Source of the DNA: Palsa-883 sp035486355
GTDB lineage: Bacteria > Pseudomonadota > Alphaproteobacteria > Acetobacterales > Acetobacteraceae
Direction of reading: 5' to 3'
Length of the DNA: 64,000 nt
Assembly: GCA_035486355.1 (NCBI GenBank)
Contig: DATHNE010000008.1
Location: 1 to 64,000 of the forward strand
A model generated the notes under the pieces. That model was not told the origin of the DNA, searched no databases, and worked only from the letters and a program-made list of their open reading frames with translations. The position numbers and the translations under genes were made by a program. Of this stretch, positions 20,719-29,199 are shown one piece after another (the first letter of the stretch is position 1; every line of letters begins with the position of its first letter).

Positions 20719-21195
20719 ATGCGACACACAATGGTTCGCCTGTTGGGGTTGGTGCTGGGCGCGGTCGCGCTGACGGCCCCTGGCCAGGCGCAAGGCCCGG
20801 CGGAACCGCCGCACGCCTGGCTGTTCGGCGCGTGGATCGGCGGGCTGTATCCGCCTCCGGTGACGCTGAACGCGCAGGAATGCCTGGCTCAGCCGGTGGT
20901 GATCTTCACCCGCGACCTGGTGCTGCGTGCGATTTTCACCACCGACACCTATGTCCAGCGACGGGTCGACACCGTGCGCGCCACGGCGACGGGTACGGAG
21001 TTCCGCCTGATCGAGCCGCTGGAGTCCACGCCGGCGGGCAATGCGCTGTTCGGCGACCAGGCCGCACCACCGCCGGCCGGATTCGGCTGTGAAAATGCCA
21101 ACGTGCTGCACGTGAAACGAGAGGGGGAGAACCAGATCAGCTTCCCGCACTGCTCCGACTTCCCCTACCCGCTGATCCGCTGCTCGACCCGCTAA
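20719..21195 (+). CDS. Secreted hypothetical protein
   Basis: 158 residues with a clear Sec signal peptide (MVRLLGLVLGAVALTAPGQAQ). The mature protein has three cysteines in the second half (GCENAN, PHCSDF, IRCSTR) and one at AQECLAQP, so disulfides are likely. The ATG at 20719 follows GAGGAG and is preferred over an in-frame ATG at 20698 and GTG at 20686. No domain was recognised. It precedes the TPP enzyme by 36 bases. Confidence 0.7.
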   Translation: MRHTMVRLLGLVLGAVALTAPGQAQGPAEPPHAWLFGAWIGGLYPPPVTLNAQECLAQPVVIFTRDLVLRAIFTTDTYVQRRVDTVRATATGTEFRLIEPLESTPAGNALFGDQAAPPPAGFGCENANVLHVKREGENQISFPHCSDFPYPLIRCSTR

Positions 21196-21231
21196 GACAG
21201 GTCGCACAACAAATCGAGGAAGCCGTCCCCT

Positions 21232-22917
21232 ATGAGCCAAACCGTCGCCCGCCTGCTAGCCGAAAGCCTCGAGGCGCATGATGTCGATCAGATCTTTTGT
21301 GTACCGGGCGAGAGCTATGTCGGCCTGACGAGTGCCCTGCTGCAGCGGAACACCATCCGCATGGTTGTCTGCCGGCATGAGGCCGGGGCCGGTTTCATGG
21401 CGGTGGCCGATGGGCGGTTGCGCAAGCGCGCGGGCATCTGTGTCGTCTCACGCGGGCCAGGATTGTCGAACGGGCTGGTGGCGCTGCATTCCGCCTATCA
21501 TGACGCGACGCCGATGGTGATGCTGGTGGGGCAGGTGGAGCGCAAGGATTTCGGCCGGCTCGCGTTGCAGGAGCAGAACTATTCGCGGCTGCTATCCGAC
21601 ATCACCAAGCTGGTGATTGAGGTGAACGAACCCGAGCAGGCGTCGGAAGCCATTGCGCGGGCGTTCCATGTGGCGGAAAGCGGCACGCAAGGACCAGTGG
21701 CAGTCATCCTGCCCGAGGACATTTTCGATGAGGAGACGGATGCTGAGATGAACCTGCCGCGGCCGCGCGTAGTGGCGGGCCCGCGTGGCGCGGATCTGGA
21801 CCGGTTGGCCGAGATGCTGGCGAAGGCGGAACGGCCGCTGGTGCTGGTGGGCGGTGCGCTGCTGGACGATGCGATGCACGACAGTCGCGTCTTCGCCGAT
21901 CTGAACAAACTGGCCGAGACCTGGATGCTGCCGATCTGCCCGACACATCGCCGGCCGCAACTGTTCGACGCGACGCACCCGAATTTCGGCGGTTACATGG
22001 GTATTCGCGTGCCGCCGGCGCTGATCAGTGAGATGAAGAAGGCCGATCTGCTGGTGGCTTTGGGCGAGCGGCTGACGGATACGGTCACCCAGTCCTACAG
22101 CTTCCCCGCGGCGCCGCAGCCACAACTGCCTCTGGTGCATGTGTGGCCGGATCCGAATGAGATCGGTCGCGTATGGCGGGTCGATCTCGGGCTGCCGTGC
22201 AGCCCGCATGAGGTGATCAAGGGGCTGCTGGCGCGCGGCGTGCCGGGTGGAATAGGGCACCGTCGCGGCTGGGTGGACGGGCTGCACGCGATCCATCGCA
22301 AGCTGCTGGCGAAAGAATGGGAACCGACGAGCGATGGGGTGAACTTCGCGGCGATCGTTTGCGAGGTGGACAAGCATCTGGCCGATGACGCCACCGTCAC
22401 GACTGATGCCGGCAACTTTGGCAGCTACGTCCATCGCTATATCGGCTTCCGGCAGGGGCAGGTGTTCCTGTCGTCGGTGGTCGGCGCGATGGGGTCCGGC
22501 ATGCCGATGGCAGTGGCCGCGACGCTACGCCGGCCGGGCAAACAGGTGGTGGCATTCCTCGGCGATGGCGGCGCATTGATGATGGGGAACGAGATCGCTA
22601 CGGCATGCCAGTACGGTGGCAACCCCATCATGATCATCTCGGACAACGGGATGTACGGCACGATCGGCATGCACAGCTATGTGCGCTATCCGGAACGACC
22701 GTTCATGGACGGCACGCGGCTGACCAATCCGGATTTCGCCGCCTGGGGGCGGTCGTTCGGTGCCGAGGGCATCACTATCCGCGGCGAATCCGAAGTGAAG
22801 GACGCCATCGCGCGCGCCTTCGCGGTGCGGACCAAGCCGGTGGTGGTGCACTGCCTGACCTCGGCGATCCAGATGAGCGCGTGGCGGCGGTATACGCGGA
22901 CGGAGACGCTGCCATAG
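21232..22917 (+). CDS. Thiamine pyrophosphate-dependent enzyme (acetolactate synthase-like)
   Basis: 561 residues with the three-domain layout of the POX/ALS group. The catalytic Glu is in CVPGESYVG. The central domain has GPRGADLDRLAEML. The TPP motif GDGGALMMGNEIATACQYGG...DN (GDG-X25-N) is near residue 445. No valine-biosynthesis partner subunit follows, so it is not a standard IlvB. It could be a 2-oxo-acid decarboxylase or carboligase. The following Asp/Glu-racemase-like gene starts 11 bases later and is probably co-transcribed. Confidence 0.85.
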   Translation: MSQTVARLLAESLEAHDVDQIFCVPGESYVGLTSALLQRNTIRMVVCRHEAGAGFMAVADGRLRKRAGICVVSRGPGLSNGLVALHSAYHDATPMVMLVGQVERKDFGRLALQEQNYSRLLSDITKLVIEVNEPEQASEAIARAFHVAESGTQGPVAVILPEDIFDEETDAEMNLPRPRVVAGPRGADLDRLAEMLAKAERPLVLVGGALLDDAMHDSRVFADLNKLAETWMLPICPTHRRPQLFDATHPNFGGYMGIRVPPALISEMKKADLLVALGERLTDTVTQSYSFPAAPQPQLPLVHVWPDPNEIGRVWRVDLGLPCSPHEVIKGLLARGVPGGIGHRRGWVDGLHAIHRKLLAKEWEPTSDGVNFAAIVCEVDKHLADDATVTTDAGNFGSYVHRYIGFRQGQVFLSSVVGAMGSGMPMAVAATLRRPGKQVVAFLGDGGALMMGNEIATACQYGGNPIMIISDNGMYGTIGMHSYVRYPERPFMDGTRLTNPDFAAWGRSFGAEGITIRGESEVKDAIARAFAVRTKPVVVHCLTSAIQMSAWRRYTRTETLP

Positions 22918-22928
22918 GAGGGGCGCCG

Positions 22929-23582
22929 ATGCGCATCGCACTGATCCACGCACTGAAGCACTCGATCGCCGCGATCGAGGACGCGTTCGGCCGGTTGTGG
23001 CCCGAGGCGCATCTGGCCAATCTGCTGGATGATTCTCTATCGGCCGATCTGGCGCGCGATGGCGTGCTGACGCCGGCGATGACCGAGCGGTTCCTGATCC
23101 TTGCGCGCTACGCCAAGGCAACGGGCGCGGATGGTATCCTGTTTACTTGTTCTGCCTTCGGACCGTGCATCGAGGCCTGCGCGAGGGCGCTGGCGCCGCT
23201 GCCGGTGCTGAAGCCAAACGAGGCGATGATTGAGGATGCGGTGTCGCTGGTGGGACACAACGGACGCATCGGCTTGCTGGCGAGTTTTGCGCCGACCCTG
23301 GCATCGATGCCGGCGGAGTTCGCCATGATGGCGCCGGATATCGTGGTGGTGCCGCAGCTCGCCGATGACGCGATGGCCGCATTGGATCGTGGCGATGCCG
23401 ATGCGCATGACCAGGCGGCCGCGCAGGCCGCACGCTCACTGACGGATTGTGACGTGATCGCGCTTGGGCAGTTCAGCCTGGCGCGCGCGGCGGGGCATGT
23501 GACGCAAGCCGCTGGCCGGCCGGCGCTGACCACACCGGATTCGGCGGTGAACAAACTGAAGCGGCTACTTGGCGCAAACTGA
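22929..23582 (+). CDS. Aspartate/glutamate racemase-fold protein with one catalytic cysteine
   Basis: 217 residues, a typical size for the Asp/Glu/hydantoin racemase superfamily. The first catalytic cysteine is present in LFTCSAFGPC. The second site, normally GCTG-like, reads ALGQFSLA, with Gln in place of Cys, so two-base racemisation is unlikely; decarboxylase or isomerase chemistry, as in related single-cysteine members, is possible. ATG at 22929 follows AGGAGGGG. Probably works with the TPP enzyme before it. Confidence 0.78.
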   Translation: MRIALIHALKHSIAAIEDAFGRLWPEAHLANLLDDSLSADLARDGVLTPAMTERFLILARYAKATGADGILFTCSAFGPCIEACARALAPLPVLKPNEAMIEDAVSLVGHNGRIGLLASFAPTLASMPAEFAMMAPDIVVVPQLADDAMAALDRGDADAHDQAAAQAARSLTDCDVIALGQFSLARAAGHVTQAAGRPALTTPDSAVNKLKRLLGAN

Positions 23583-23600
23583 GTGTCGAAGGAGGGACCG

Positions 23601-23891
23601 ATGGACTTTGCGGCGTTTCATACAAGCCTCGGTGCGGCAGAACCCCCAGCCGAGTTGAACCTCGCGCTGCAGACGCTGTGGTGGGACGCCAAGGGTGATT
23701 GGAATCGCGCGCATGAATGCGCGCAACAGGACGAGGGCAAGACCGGCTCCTCGGTGCATGCATATCTGCATCGGAAGGAAGGCGATCTGTCGAACGCGCG
23801 GTACTGGTACAACCGCGCTGGGCGAACGCCGGCGACCGGGACGTTGGAGGCGGAATGGCGCGTTCTGGCGACGGAGTTGTTAGCGGGCTGA
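23601..23891 (+). CDS. Conserved hypothetical protein, small helical
   Basis: 96 residues starting at ATG 23601, well spaced from GGAGGG; a GTG at 23583 is in frame but less likely. The sequence WWDAKGDWNRAHECAQQDEG followed by AYLHRKEGDLSNARYWYNRAG is a widespread uncharacterised family with a helix-pair, TPR-like look. It follows the racemase-fold gene by 18 bases. No function can be assigned. Confidence 0.75.
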   Translation: MDFAAFHTSLGAAEPPAELNLALQTLWWDAKGDWNRAHECAQQDEGKTGSSVHAYLHRKEGDLSNARYWYNRAGRTPATGTLEAEWRVLATELLAG

Positions 23892-23926
23892 AGGGGGGTG
23901 GAACAGCTGCGCTGTTCCACCCCCCT
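23892..23926. terminator. Strong bidirectional hairpin
   Basis: Sixteen consecutive base pairs (23892-23907 with 23911-23926) around a three-base TGC loop, between the stop of the small plus-strand gene and the stop of the minus-strand carboxypeptidase. It lacks a T-run but is the most stable hairpin noticed at a convergent junction here. Confidence 0.75.
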
Positions 23927-25416
23927 CAGCTCAGATACCGCGTGGTCAGATGGCTCTGAAAGTCCGCAGGGTCGAGCGGCTTGCCGGTGGCGGCGCGCAG
24001 CAGATCATTGAAGCCGAGCAGGCTTCCCTTGCCATGCACATTGACGCGCAGCCAGCCGACGAGCGGTGACAGATCGCCCTCGCCAAGGGCGGCATCCAGG
24101 TCCGGCACCGCGGCGCGGGCCGCGGCCATGAGCTGGGCGGCGGCCATCGCGCCCAGCGTGTAGCTCGGGAAATAGCCAATCGCGCCGTCATACCAATGGA
24201 TGTCCTGTAGGCAGCCCTTGCTGTCGTCAGGTGGCCGCAGGCCCAGCAGCGCGGCCAAGCCGTCGTTCCACGCGCCCGGCAGGTCCGCGACCGCAAGATC
24301 ACCGGAGATCAGCGCCTGCTCCAAGCGGAAGCGCAGGATCACATGCGCGGGATAGGTCATCTCGTCGGCGTCAACGCGAATGTATCCACGCGACACATGA
24401 CGCCAGAGTCGAGCCAGATTCGCGGGCTCGTAGGGCGCGGCATCGCCGCCGAACGCGGCATGCAATCGCGGGCCGAGCCAGCGCAGAAACGGGTCAGACC
24501 GGCACGCCTGCATCTCGATGATCAGCGACTGGCTTTCGTGCGCCGCCATACCCGCTGCGTCGCCGACCGGCAGACGCGCGTAAGCCCTGGGCAGGCCGCG
24601 CTCATACAGCGCATGTCCAGTCTCGTGCACCACAGCGAGCACGGCTTGGGTGAAATCCGCCTCGTCGTAGCGCGTCGTGATGCGCACATCTGTCGGCGTG
24701 CCGCCGGAGAACGGATGTGCCGAGCGGTCCAGACGCGCGTGATCGAAGTCGAGTCCGATCCGCTCGGATAGGCGGCGGCAGAGGGCTTCCTGCGTCACGA
24801 TCGGGAACGAGCCGACTGGGCGAAGCGGCACGGGCTGGCGCGCCTGGCGGGCCTCGACCTCGGGCAGCACGCGGCGCAGAAATGTTTCGTAGGCGGCAAA
24901 GACTGGCGCGACATCGGCGGCGCGGACGCCGCGTTGGTAGCCGTCCATCAGTGCATCATAGGGCGACAGGGTCAGCGCCGGCGCGAGTGCTGCCGCCTGT
25001 TCACGGACGAGTTTCACCACCTCAGCAAGGTGGCCTCGAACCATAGCGAAATCGGAGGCACGTCGGGCTTCGCGCCAGACCTTTTCACAGGCGGAATTAG
25101 CGCGCGCCTGCGCTTCCACCAGGTCAGCCGGAAGCGCGGTGGCGCGTGTGTGGGCATGGCGCATCAGATGCAGACTGGCGGCGCGCCACGGATCGGGATC
25201 GACCCCTGCCGTTTCGGCAGCAGCAAGATCGTCAGCAACCTCCGTGGCGATCAGCAGCCCGTGCGACAGCCCGGCCAATACCGCGAGCTGATCGCCGCGC
25301 GCCGCGCCGCCACCTGGGGGCATCATCGCCGCGGCGTCCCAGCCCAGCACGGCGCTGGCCTCGCCGATCGTGGCGATGCGAGTGAATCGTTGCGCGAGGC
25401 GAGCATAGGCAGTCAT
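23926..25416 (-). CDS. Carboxypeptidase M32 (thermostable carboxypeptidase 1 family)
   Basis: 496 residues, standard for M32 metallocarboxypeptidases. The zinc site HETGH is at residues 264-268, with the third ligand in HESQS about 30 residues later; DVRITTRYDE and YFPSYTLGAMAAAQ are also conserved. The ATG overlaps the surf1 stop by four bases (ATGA), so it is translationally coupled to the cytochrome-oxidase operon, although its role as a cytosolic peptidase has no known link to respiration. Confidence 0.93.
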   Translation of the reverse strand: MTAYARLAQRFTRIATIGEASAVLGWDAAAMMPPGGGAARGDQLAVLAGLSHGLLIATEVADDLAAAETAGVDPDPWRAASLHLMRHAHTRATALPADLVEAQARANSACEKVWREARRASDFAMVRGHLAEVVKLVREQAAALAPALTLSPYDALMDGYQRGVRAADVAPVFAAYETFLRRVLPEVEARQARQPVPLRPVGSFPIVTQEALCRRLSERIGLDFDHARLDRSAHPFSGGTPTDVRITTRYDEADFTQAVLAVVHETGHALYERGLPRAYARLPVGDAAGMAAHESQSLIIEMQACRSDPFLRWLGPRLHAAFGGDAAPYEPANLARLWRHVSRGYIRVDADEMTYPAHVILRFRLEQALISGDLAVADLPGAWNDGLAALLGLRPPDDSKGCLQDIHWYDGAIGYFPSYTLGAMAAAQLMAAARAAVPDLDAALGEGDLSPLVGWLRVNVHGKGSLLGFNDLLRAATGKPLDPADFQSHLTTRYLS

Positions 25417-26105
25417 GTCCGCATGGCCTTTCTTGCCCACACGATGAAGATCACCACCAATGCCGCCGCCAGGCCATACCAGGTGATCGCGTACGCGAGA
25501 TGATTGTTCGGCGGGCGTGGCAAGTGTTCAGCGGGGATTGGCAGGCCCTCCGGTGGTGGGACCCCGAGCGCAATAAGCACGAACGGCGCGACATGATCCA
25601 GCCCGAGCGCGGCGCCGATCACCGGCGGGTCCAGCGTGTAGAAATGCCGCCCGCTAATGTCATCATGCGCGGCAAACCATCCCGGCGTGTCACCCGGATG
25701 CACATAGCCGGTCACCGTTGTGACGCCGTCAGGCGTGGCCACCGGGGCTGCCGATTTCATCGGGACCCAGCCGCGAACGATCAGGATCGGAGCCCCACCG
25801 TCGCGTTGCAGCGGCTCGATCAATAAGGCGCCGAGCTCGGTGCCGACATGCGTGTCGCGCACCTCGGCACCAAACAGCGCTGCCTTGGTGGGCAGCAACC
25901 GGCCCGTGACCGCGACTTTGATGAAGGGCGACGGATCAGTGGGCAATGGCACTGGCGGCGCGGCCTCGGCGTGCGCGATCTGGGCAAGGATCGCTTCCTT
26001 CCACGCCAGCCGGCGCACCTGCCAGGTGCCGAGGCCCAGCAGCACGATCAGCATCACCAGGGTCATCAGGGCCGGCCCAATCAGGCGGCGGGAGCGCGAG
26101 ATCAC
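25413..26105 (-). CDS. SURF1 family cytochrome oxidase biogenesis protein
   Basis: 230 residues from GTG 26105, which overlaps the stop of the DUF983 gene; a longer frame reaches 26207. The N-terminal membrane helix (LMTLVMLIVLLGLGTWQVRRL), the periplasmic RGWVP segment and the C-terminal helix with YAITWYGLAAALVVIF are the SURF1 pattern. SURF1 delivers haem a to subunit I of aa3 oxidase. Confidence 0.92.
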   Translation of the reverse strand: MISRSRRLIGPALMTLVMLIVLLGLGTWQVRRLAWKEAILAQIAHAEAAPPVPLPTDPSPFIKVAVTGRLLPTKAALFGAEVRDTHVGTELGALLIEPLQRDGGAPILIVRGWVPMKSAAPVATPDGVTTVTGYVHPGDTPGWFAAHDDISGRHFYTLDPPVIGAALGLDHVAPFVLIALGVPPPEGLPIPAEHLPRPPNNHLAYAITWYGLAAALVVIFIVWARKAMRT

Positions 26106-26464
26106 AGCCCCATCTCGGTCTTTCTGTGCTGGTATTGCAACGCGACAAGCGCGGCCTTCATCGGCCGCATCATCAGGATCGCGCCGGGTAGTGTCACGAC
26201 CAGCCACAGCACCGCGTGCACCCAGAGCGGCGGCGAGAAATGGAATTCCACCCAGAACGCGAGCGACACGACAATCGCACCCAGCACCAGGATCACACCG
26301 ACCGCCGGTCCATCGCCCGTATCATGCACGCGCAGGTCCAGGCTACAGACCAGGCAACGCTCTCGCACGGTCAGCACGCCCTGGAACAGCTTTCCCTTAC
26401 CGCAGCGCGGACAGCAACAGCGCAGCGACGCCTCAAGGACCGAAACCGGCGGATATTCCGCCAC
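26102..26464 (-). CDS. DUF983 domain-containing membrane protein
   Basis: 120 residues from GTG 26464. Two CxxC pairs form a zinc-ribbon-like site at the N-terminus (CCCPRCGKGKLF and CLVCSLDL), followed by two membrane helices. DUF983 genes regularly sit between ctaE and surf1 in alphaproteobacteria, as here. The function is not known; a part in metal or haem handling for the oxidase is an inference. The longer frame upstream is a shadow of ctaE. Confidence 0.85.
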   Translation of the reverse strand: MAEYPPVSVLEASLRCCCPRCGKGKLFQGVLTVRERCLVCSLDLRVHDTGDGPAVGVILVLGAIVVSLAFWVEFHFSPPLWVHAVLWLVVTLPGAILMMRPMKAALVALQYQHRKTEMGL

Positions 26465-26472
26465 CGGGCCGG

Positions 26473-27324
26473 TCAGCCGCCGGCAAGGACCGGGCTGGCA
26501 CCGTACCAGTAGATGCAGACGAACAGGAACAGCCACACCACGTCGACGAAGTGCCAGTACCAGGCCGCTGCCTCGAAGCCAAAATGGCGCTCCGGCGTGA
26601 AATGCCCGGCCCGTGCGCGGAACCAACAGACAATCAGGAAGCAGGTGCCGACGATCACATGGAAGCCGTGGAAGCCGGTCGCCAGGAAGAAGACCGACGG
26701 ATAAATGCCGCCACCCGAGAAATGGAAAGGTGCGTCGGAATACTCGATCGCCTGGCACATGGTGAAGCTCATGCCCAGCAGGATGGTCAGGCCGAGGCCC
26801 CAGACCAGCCCCTTCCGGTCGCGTTCCAACAACGCATGATGCGCCCAGGTCACCGTGGTGCCGGACAGCAGCAGGATCATCGTGTTCAGGATCGGCACAT
26901 GGAACGGATCGAAGGTGTGGATCGTCGACGGCGGCCACACCAGCTGGCCGTTGCCCTGCGTCTCCGGGAACAGCAGGAAGTTGAAATAGGCCCAGAAGAA
27001 CGCGACGAAGAACATCACCTCGGACGAGATGAAGAAGATCATGCCGTAGCGCAGGCCCAGGCGCACCACCGGGGTGTGCATGCCGGGCGTCCGGCTTTCC
27101 TTGATGACGTCGCGCCACCACAGGAACATCGTGCTCAGCACGAGGACCGCCCCCAGCGTCAGCACCCAGTAATTACCGAAATGCGCGGCCATGATGATGC
27201 CGAACACGGTGCAGAATCCGCCCAGCGCGCCGACGATCGGCCACGGGCTCGGGTTCACCAGGTGATAGGGATGATGCAGGCCGTGACCTGCGGGAACCGT
27301 GGCGCCGTGCGCGTCGCTGCTCAT
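26473..27324 (-). CDS. ctaE: Cytochrome c oxidase subunit III
   Basis: 283 residues with seven predicted membrane helices. HPYHLVNPSPWPIVGALGGF, SEVMFFVAFFWAYF and the C-terminal GFHGFHVIVGTCFL and WYWHFVDVVWLFLF are conserved in COX3. ATG at 27324 starts MSSDAHG; the frame runs to 27399 without a better site. Part of the aa3-type terminal oxidase in the inner membrane. Confidence 0.96.
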   Translation of the reverse strand: MSSDAHGATVPAGHGLHHPYHLVNPSPWPIVGALGGFCTVFGIIMAAHFGNYWVLTLGAVLVLSTMFLWWRDVIKESRTPGMHTPVVRLGLRYGMIFFISSEVMFFVAFFWAYFNFLLFPETQGNGQLVWPPSTIHTFDPFHVPILNTMILLLSGTTVTWAHHALLERDRKGLVWGLGLTILLGMSFTMCQAIEYSDAPFHFSGGGIYPSVFFLATGFHGFHVIVGTCFLIVCWFRARAGHFTPERHFGFEAAAWYWHFVDVVWLFLFVCIYWYGASPVLAGG

Positions 27325-27433
27325 GCCTGATCCATGCTCGTAGGACCGGGGGAACCGCCCCGGCACGGCGGACGCATCATGGCGATATCGCGCGTCCATT
27401 CAAGGGTGAAACCGATCCTGCGTGGCACCTGAC

Positions 27434-28039
27434 TCATCGGGTCACGACGGGGGCAACATAGGGACCGACATGCGGGCCTGCCTTGGCCAGCGCGCCAGTT
27501 TTCGCCGCGTCCGCCAGGCTGTGGAAGAAGGTGTAGGACAGCGTGATCACGTGCACGTCGGCTGTATCGGGATCGGTGGCGATCGCCGGATCAACCCAGA
27601 AGCTCACCGGGAACTGCATCTCCTGACCGGGGGAGAGGGTCTGCTGATTGAAGCAAAAGCAGGCGGTCTTGTGGAAATACCTGCCGACCTTCTCGGGCGT
27701 GACGTTGTACAGCGCGATCCCGGTGACCGGTTCGGCGGCGTCGTTGCGGGCGCTATAGAATGCGACCTGCTGCTGGCCGAGCTTCAGGCGCACCTGCTCC
27801 TGCTCGGGCGCGAAGTGCCACGGCAGACCAGGGCTCACATCCGCGTCGAAGCGCACGGTGATGGTCCCAGCGGTGGCGCCGGGTGCCGCTTCAGGGCCTA
27901 TTTGCGGCGTGCCGCCATAGCCGGTGACAGCGCAAAATACGCGATACAACGGAATGGCCGCGAATGAGGCGCCAACCATGGCGAGCGCCACGCAGCCCAG
28001 CACGACCGCCAGTCCCGCATTGCCGCGCCGGCTATTCAT
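27434..28039 (-). CDS. ctaG: Cytochrome c oxidase assembly protein CtaG (Cox11)
   Basis: 201 residues with an N-terminal membrane helix followed by YRVFCAVTGYGGTPQ and the copper-binding CFCFNQQ motif in a periplasmic immunoglobulin-like domain. This is the Cox11-type copper chaperone that supplies CuB of subunit I. It lies in the oxidase operon between the small membrane protein and ctaE. Confidence 0.95.
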   Translation of the reverse strand: MNSRRGNAGLAVVLGCVALAMVGASFAAIPLYRVFCAVTGYGGTPQIGPEAAPGATAGTITVRFDADVSPGLPWHFAPEQEQVRLKLGQQQVAFYSARNDAAEPVTGIALYNVTPEKVGRYFHKTACFCFNQQTLSPGQEMQFPVSFWVDPAIATDPDTADVHVITLSYTFFHSLADAAKTGALAKAGPHVGPYVAPVVTR

Positions 28040-28052
28040 GGCGTTGCCCTCG

Positions 28053-28223
28053 TCATCCCTGCGTCTTCAATTTGACGATGGTGATGGCATAGAACAGGAC
28101 CGACAGGCCCACCAGAACAACCAGCAGCGCCCAATTGCGGGCGCGCCGCCGACGGGCCAGTTGCTTGTCCGCCTCATGCCTGGCGGCCGCGTCCGGCTGC
28201 GGGGATCGCCGTTCGGCGTCCAT
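28053..28223 (-). CDS. Small single-span membrane protein of the oxidase operon (CoxF-like)
   Basis: 56 residues: a charged N-terminus (MDAERRSP, then LARRRRARNWA) and one membrane helix (LLVVLVGLSVLFYAITIV) ending in KLKTQG. Small proteins of this form lie between ctaB and ctaG in many alphaproteobacterial oxidase operons. ATG at 28223 is seven bases after the ctaB stop. The frame continues upstream but only as a shadow of ctaB. Confidence 0.75.
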   Translation of the reverse strand: MDAERRSPQPDAAARHEADKQLARRRRARNWALLVVLVGLSVLFYAITIVKLKTQG

Positions 28224-28230
28224 CGCACGC

Positions 28231-29190
28231 TCACCCGACCAACCGGTCGACGGCGAGCGCGGCGAACAGCACGAACAGATAGAGGATCGAGTACCTGAAG
28301 GCAGCGCGCGCCGGGGCGTCACCGGTGAGACTGACACCTGTCGCATCCTGCGCATCGCGCACCACGCGCCAGACACAGACCAGAAAACCCACGTCCAGGG
28401 CCACGGTGATGATCGCATAGACGTGCCCGGCGAAGCCGATTGCCCATGGCGCCAGAGACAGAGGCAACAGCAGCAACGTGTAGAGCAGGATCTGTCGGCG
28501 GGTCTCCTTGGCGCCAGCGACGACTGGCAGCATCGGCACATTGGCGCGACGATAGTCGTCGTTGGCATAGAGCGCCAATGACCAGAAATGCGGCGGCGTC
28601 CAGAAGAAAACGATGGCGAACAGGATCAACGGCACCACGTCGACCGAGCCAGTTACGGCGGCCCAGCCGATCACCGCGGGGAACGCACCGGCCGCGCCAC
28701 CGATCACGATGTTCTGCGGAGTCCGCCGCTTCAGCCACATCGTATAGACAAATACGTAGAACGCGACCGACAAGGCCAGCACTGACGCGGCGGCGATATT
28801 GACCGCGAGGCCCATGATGATGATCGCGGCCACCGCCAGGGTGACGCCGAACCCCAACGCTTCCCCAGGCGCGATACGCCCGGCCGGGATCGGCCGATTG
28901 CGCGTACGATGCATCAGCGCATCGATATCGCGGTCGTACCACATATTGATCGCACCACAGGCGCCAGCGGCCACGGCGATGCACAGCACAGCGGTGAAGC
29001 CCAACACCGGGTTCAGCCGGCCCGGCGCCACCACCAATCCGATCAGGCCCGTGAACACAACGAGTGTCATCACGCGCGGCTTGAGCAGCGCGAACCAGTC
29101 GCGCAGCTCCGCCGTCTCGAACAGGGTCTCGGAGGCAATGCGCGGCTGGACCGGTTCCAGTGCGCCGTCGCCGTTGGTCACGCCTGACAT
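28231..29190 (-). CDS. ctaB: Protoheme IX farnesyltransferase (haem O synthase)
   Basis: 319 residues with about nine membrane segments. The prenyl-binding aspartate motifs are NMWYDRDIDALMHRT (first) and YANDDYRRANVPM (second). LKPRVMTLVVFTGLIG is the conserved start. The enzyme adds farnesyl to haem b to make haem O, the precursor of haem a. Encoded directly after ctaD. Confidence 0.96.
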   Translation of the reverse strand: MSGVTNGDGALEPVQPRIASETLFETAELRDWFALLKPRVMTLVVFTGLIGLVVAPGRLNPVLGFTAVLCIAVAAGACGAINMWYDRDIDALMHRTRNRPIPAGRIAPGEALGFGVTLAVAAIIIMGLAVNIAAASVLALSVAFYVFVYTMWLKRRTPQNIVIGGAAGAFPAVIGWAAVTGSVDVVPLILFAIVFFWTPPHFWSLALYANDDYRRANVPMLPVVAGAKETRRQILLYTLLLLPLSLAPWAIGFAGHVYAIITVALDVGFLVCVWRVVRDAQDATGVSLTGDAPARAAFRYSILYLFVLFAALAVDRLVG

Positions 29191-29199
29191 ATCCGCGCC

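Noticed and set aside
25720..27330. 536-codon open frame on the plus strand
   Set aside because: It lies wholly antisense to surf1, DUF983 and ctaE; the translation is Arg/Pro/Gln-rich without family resemblance, typical of high-GC antisense frames.
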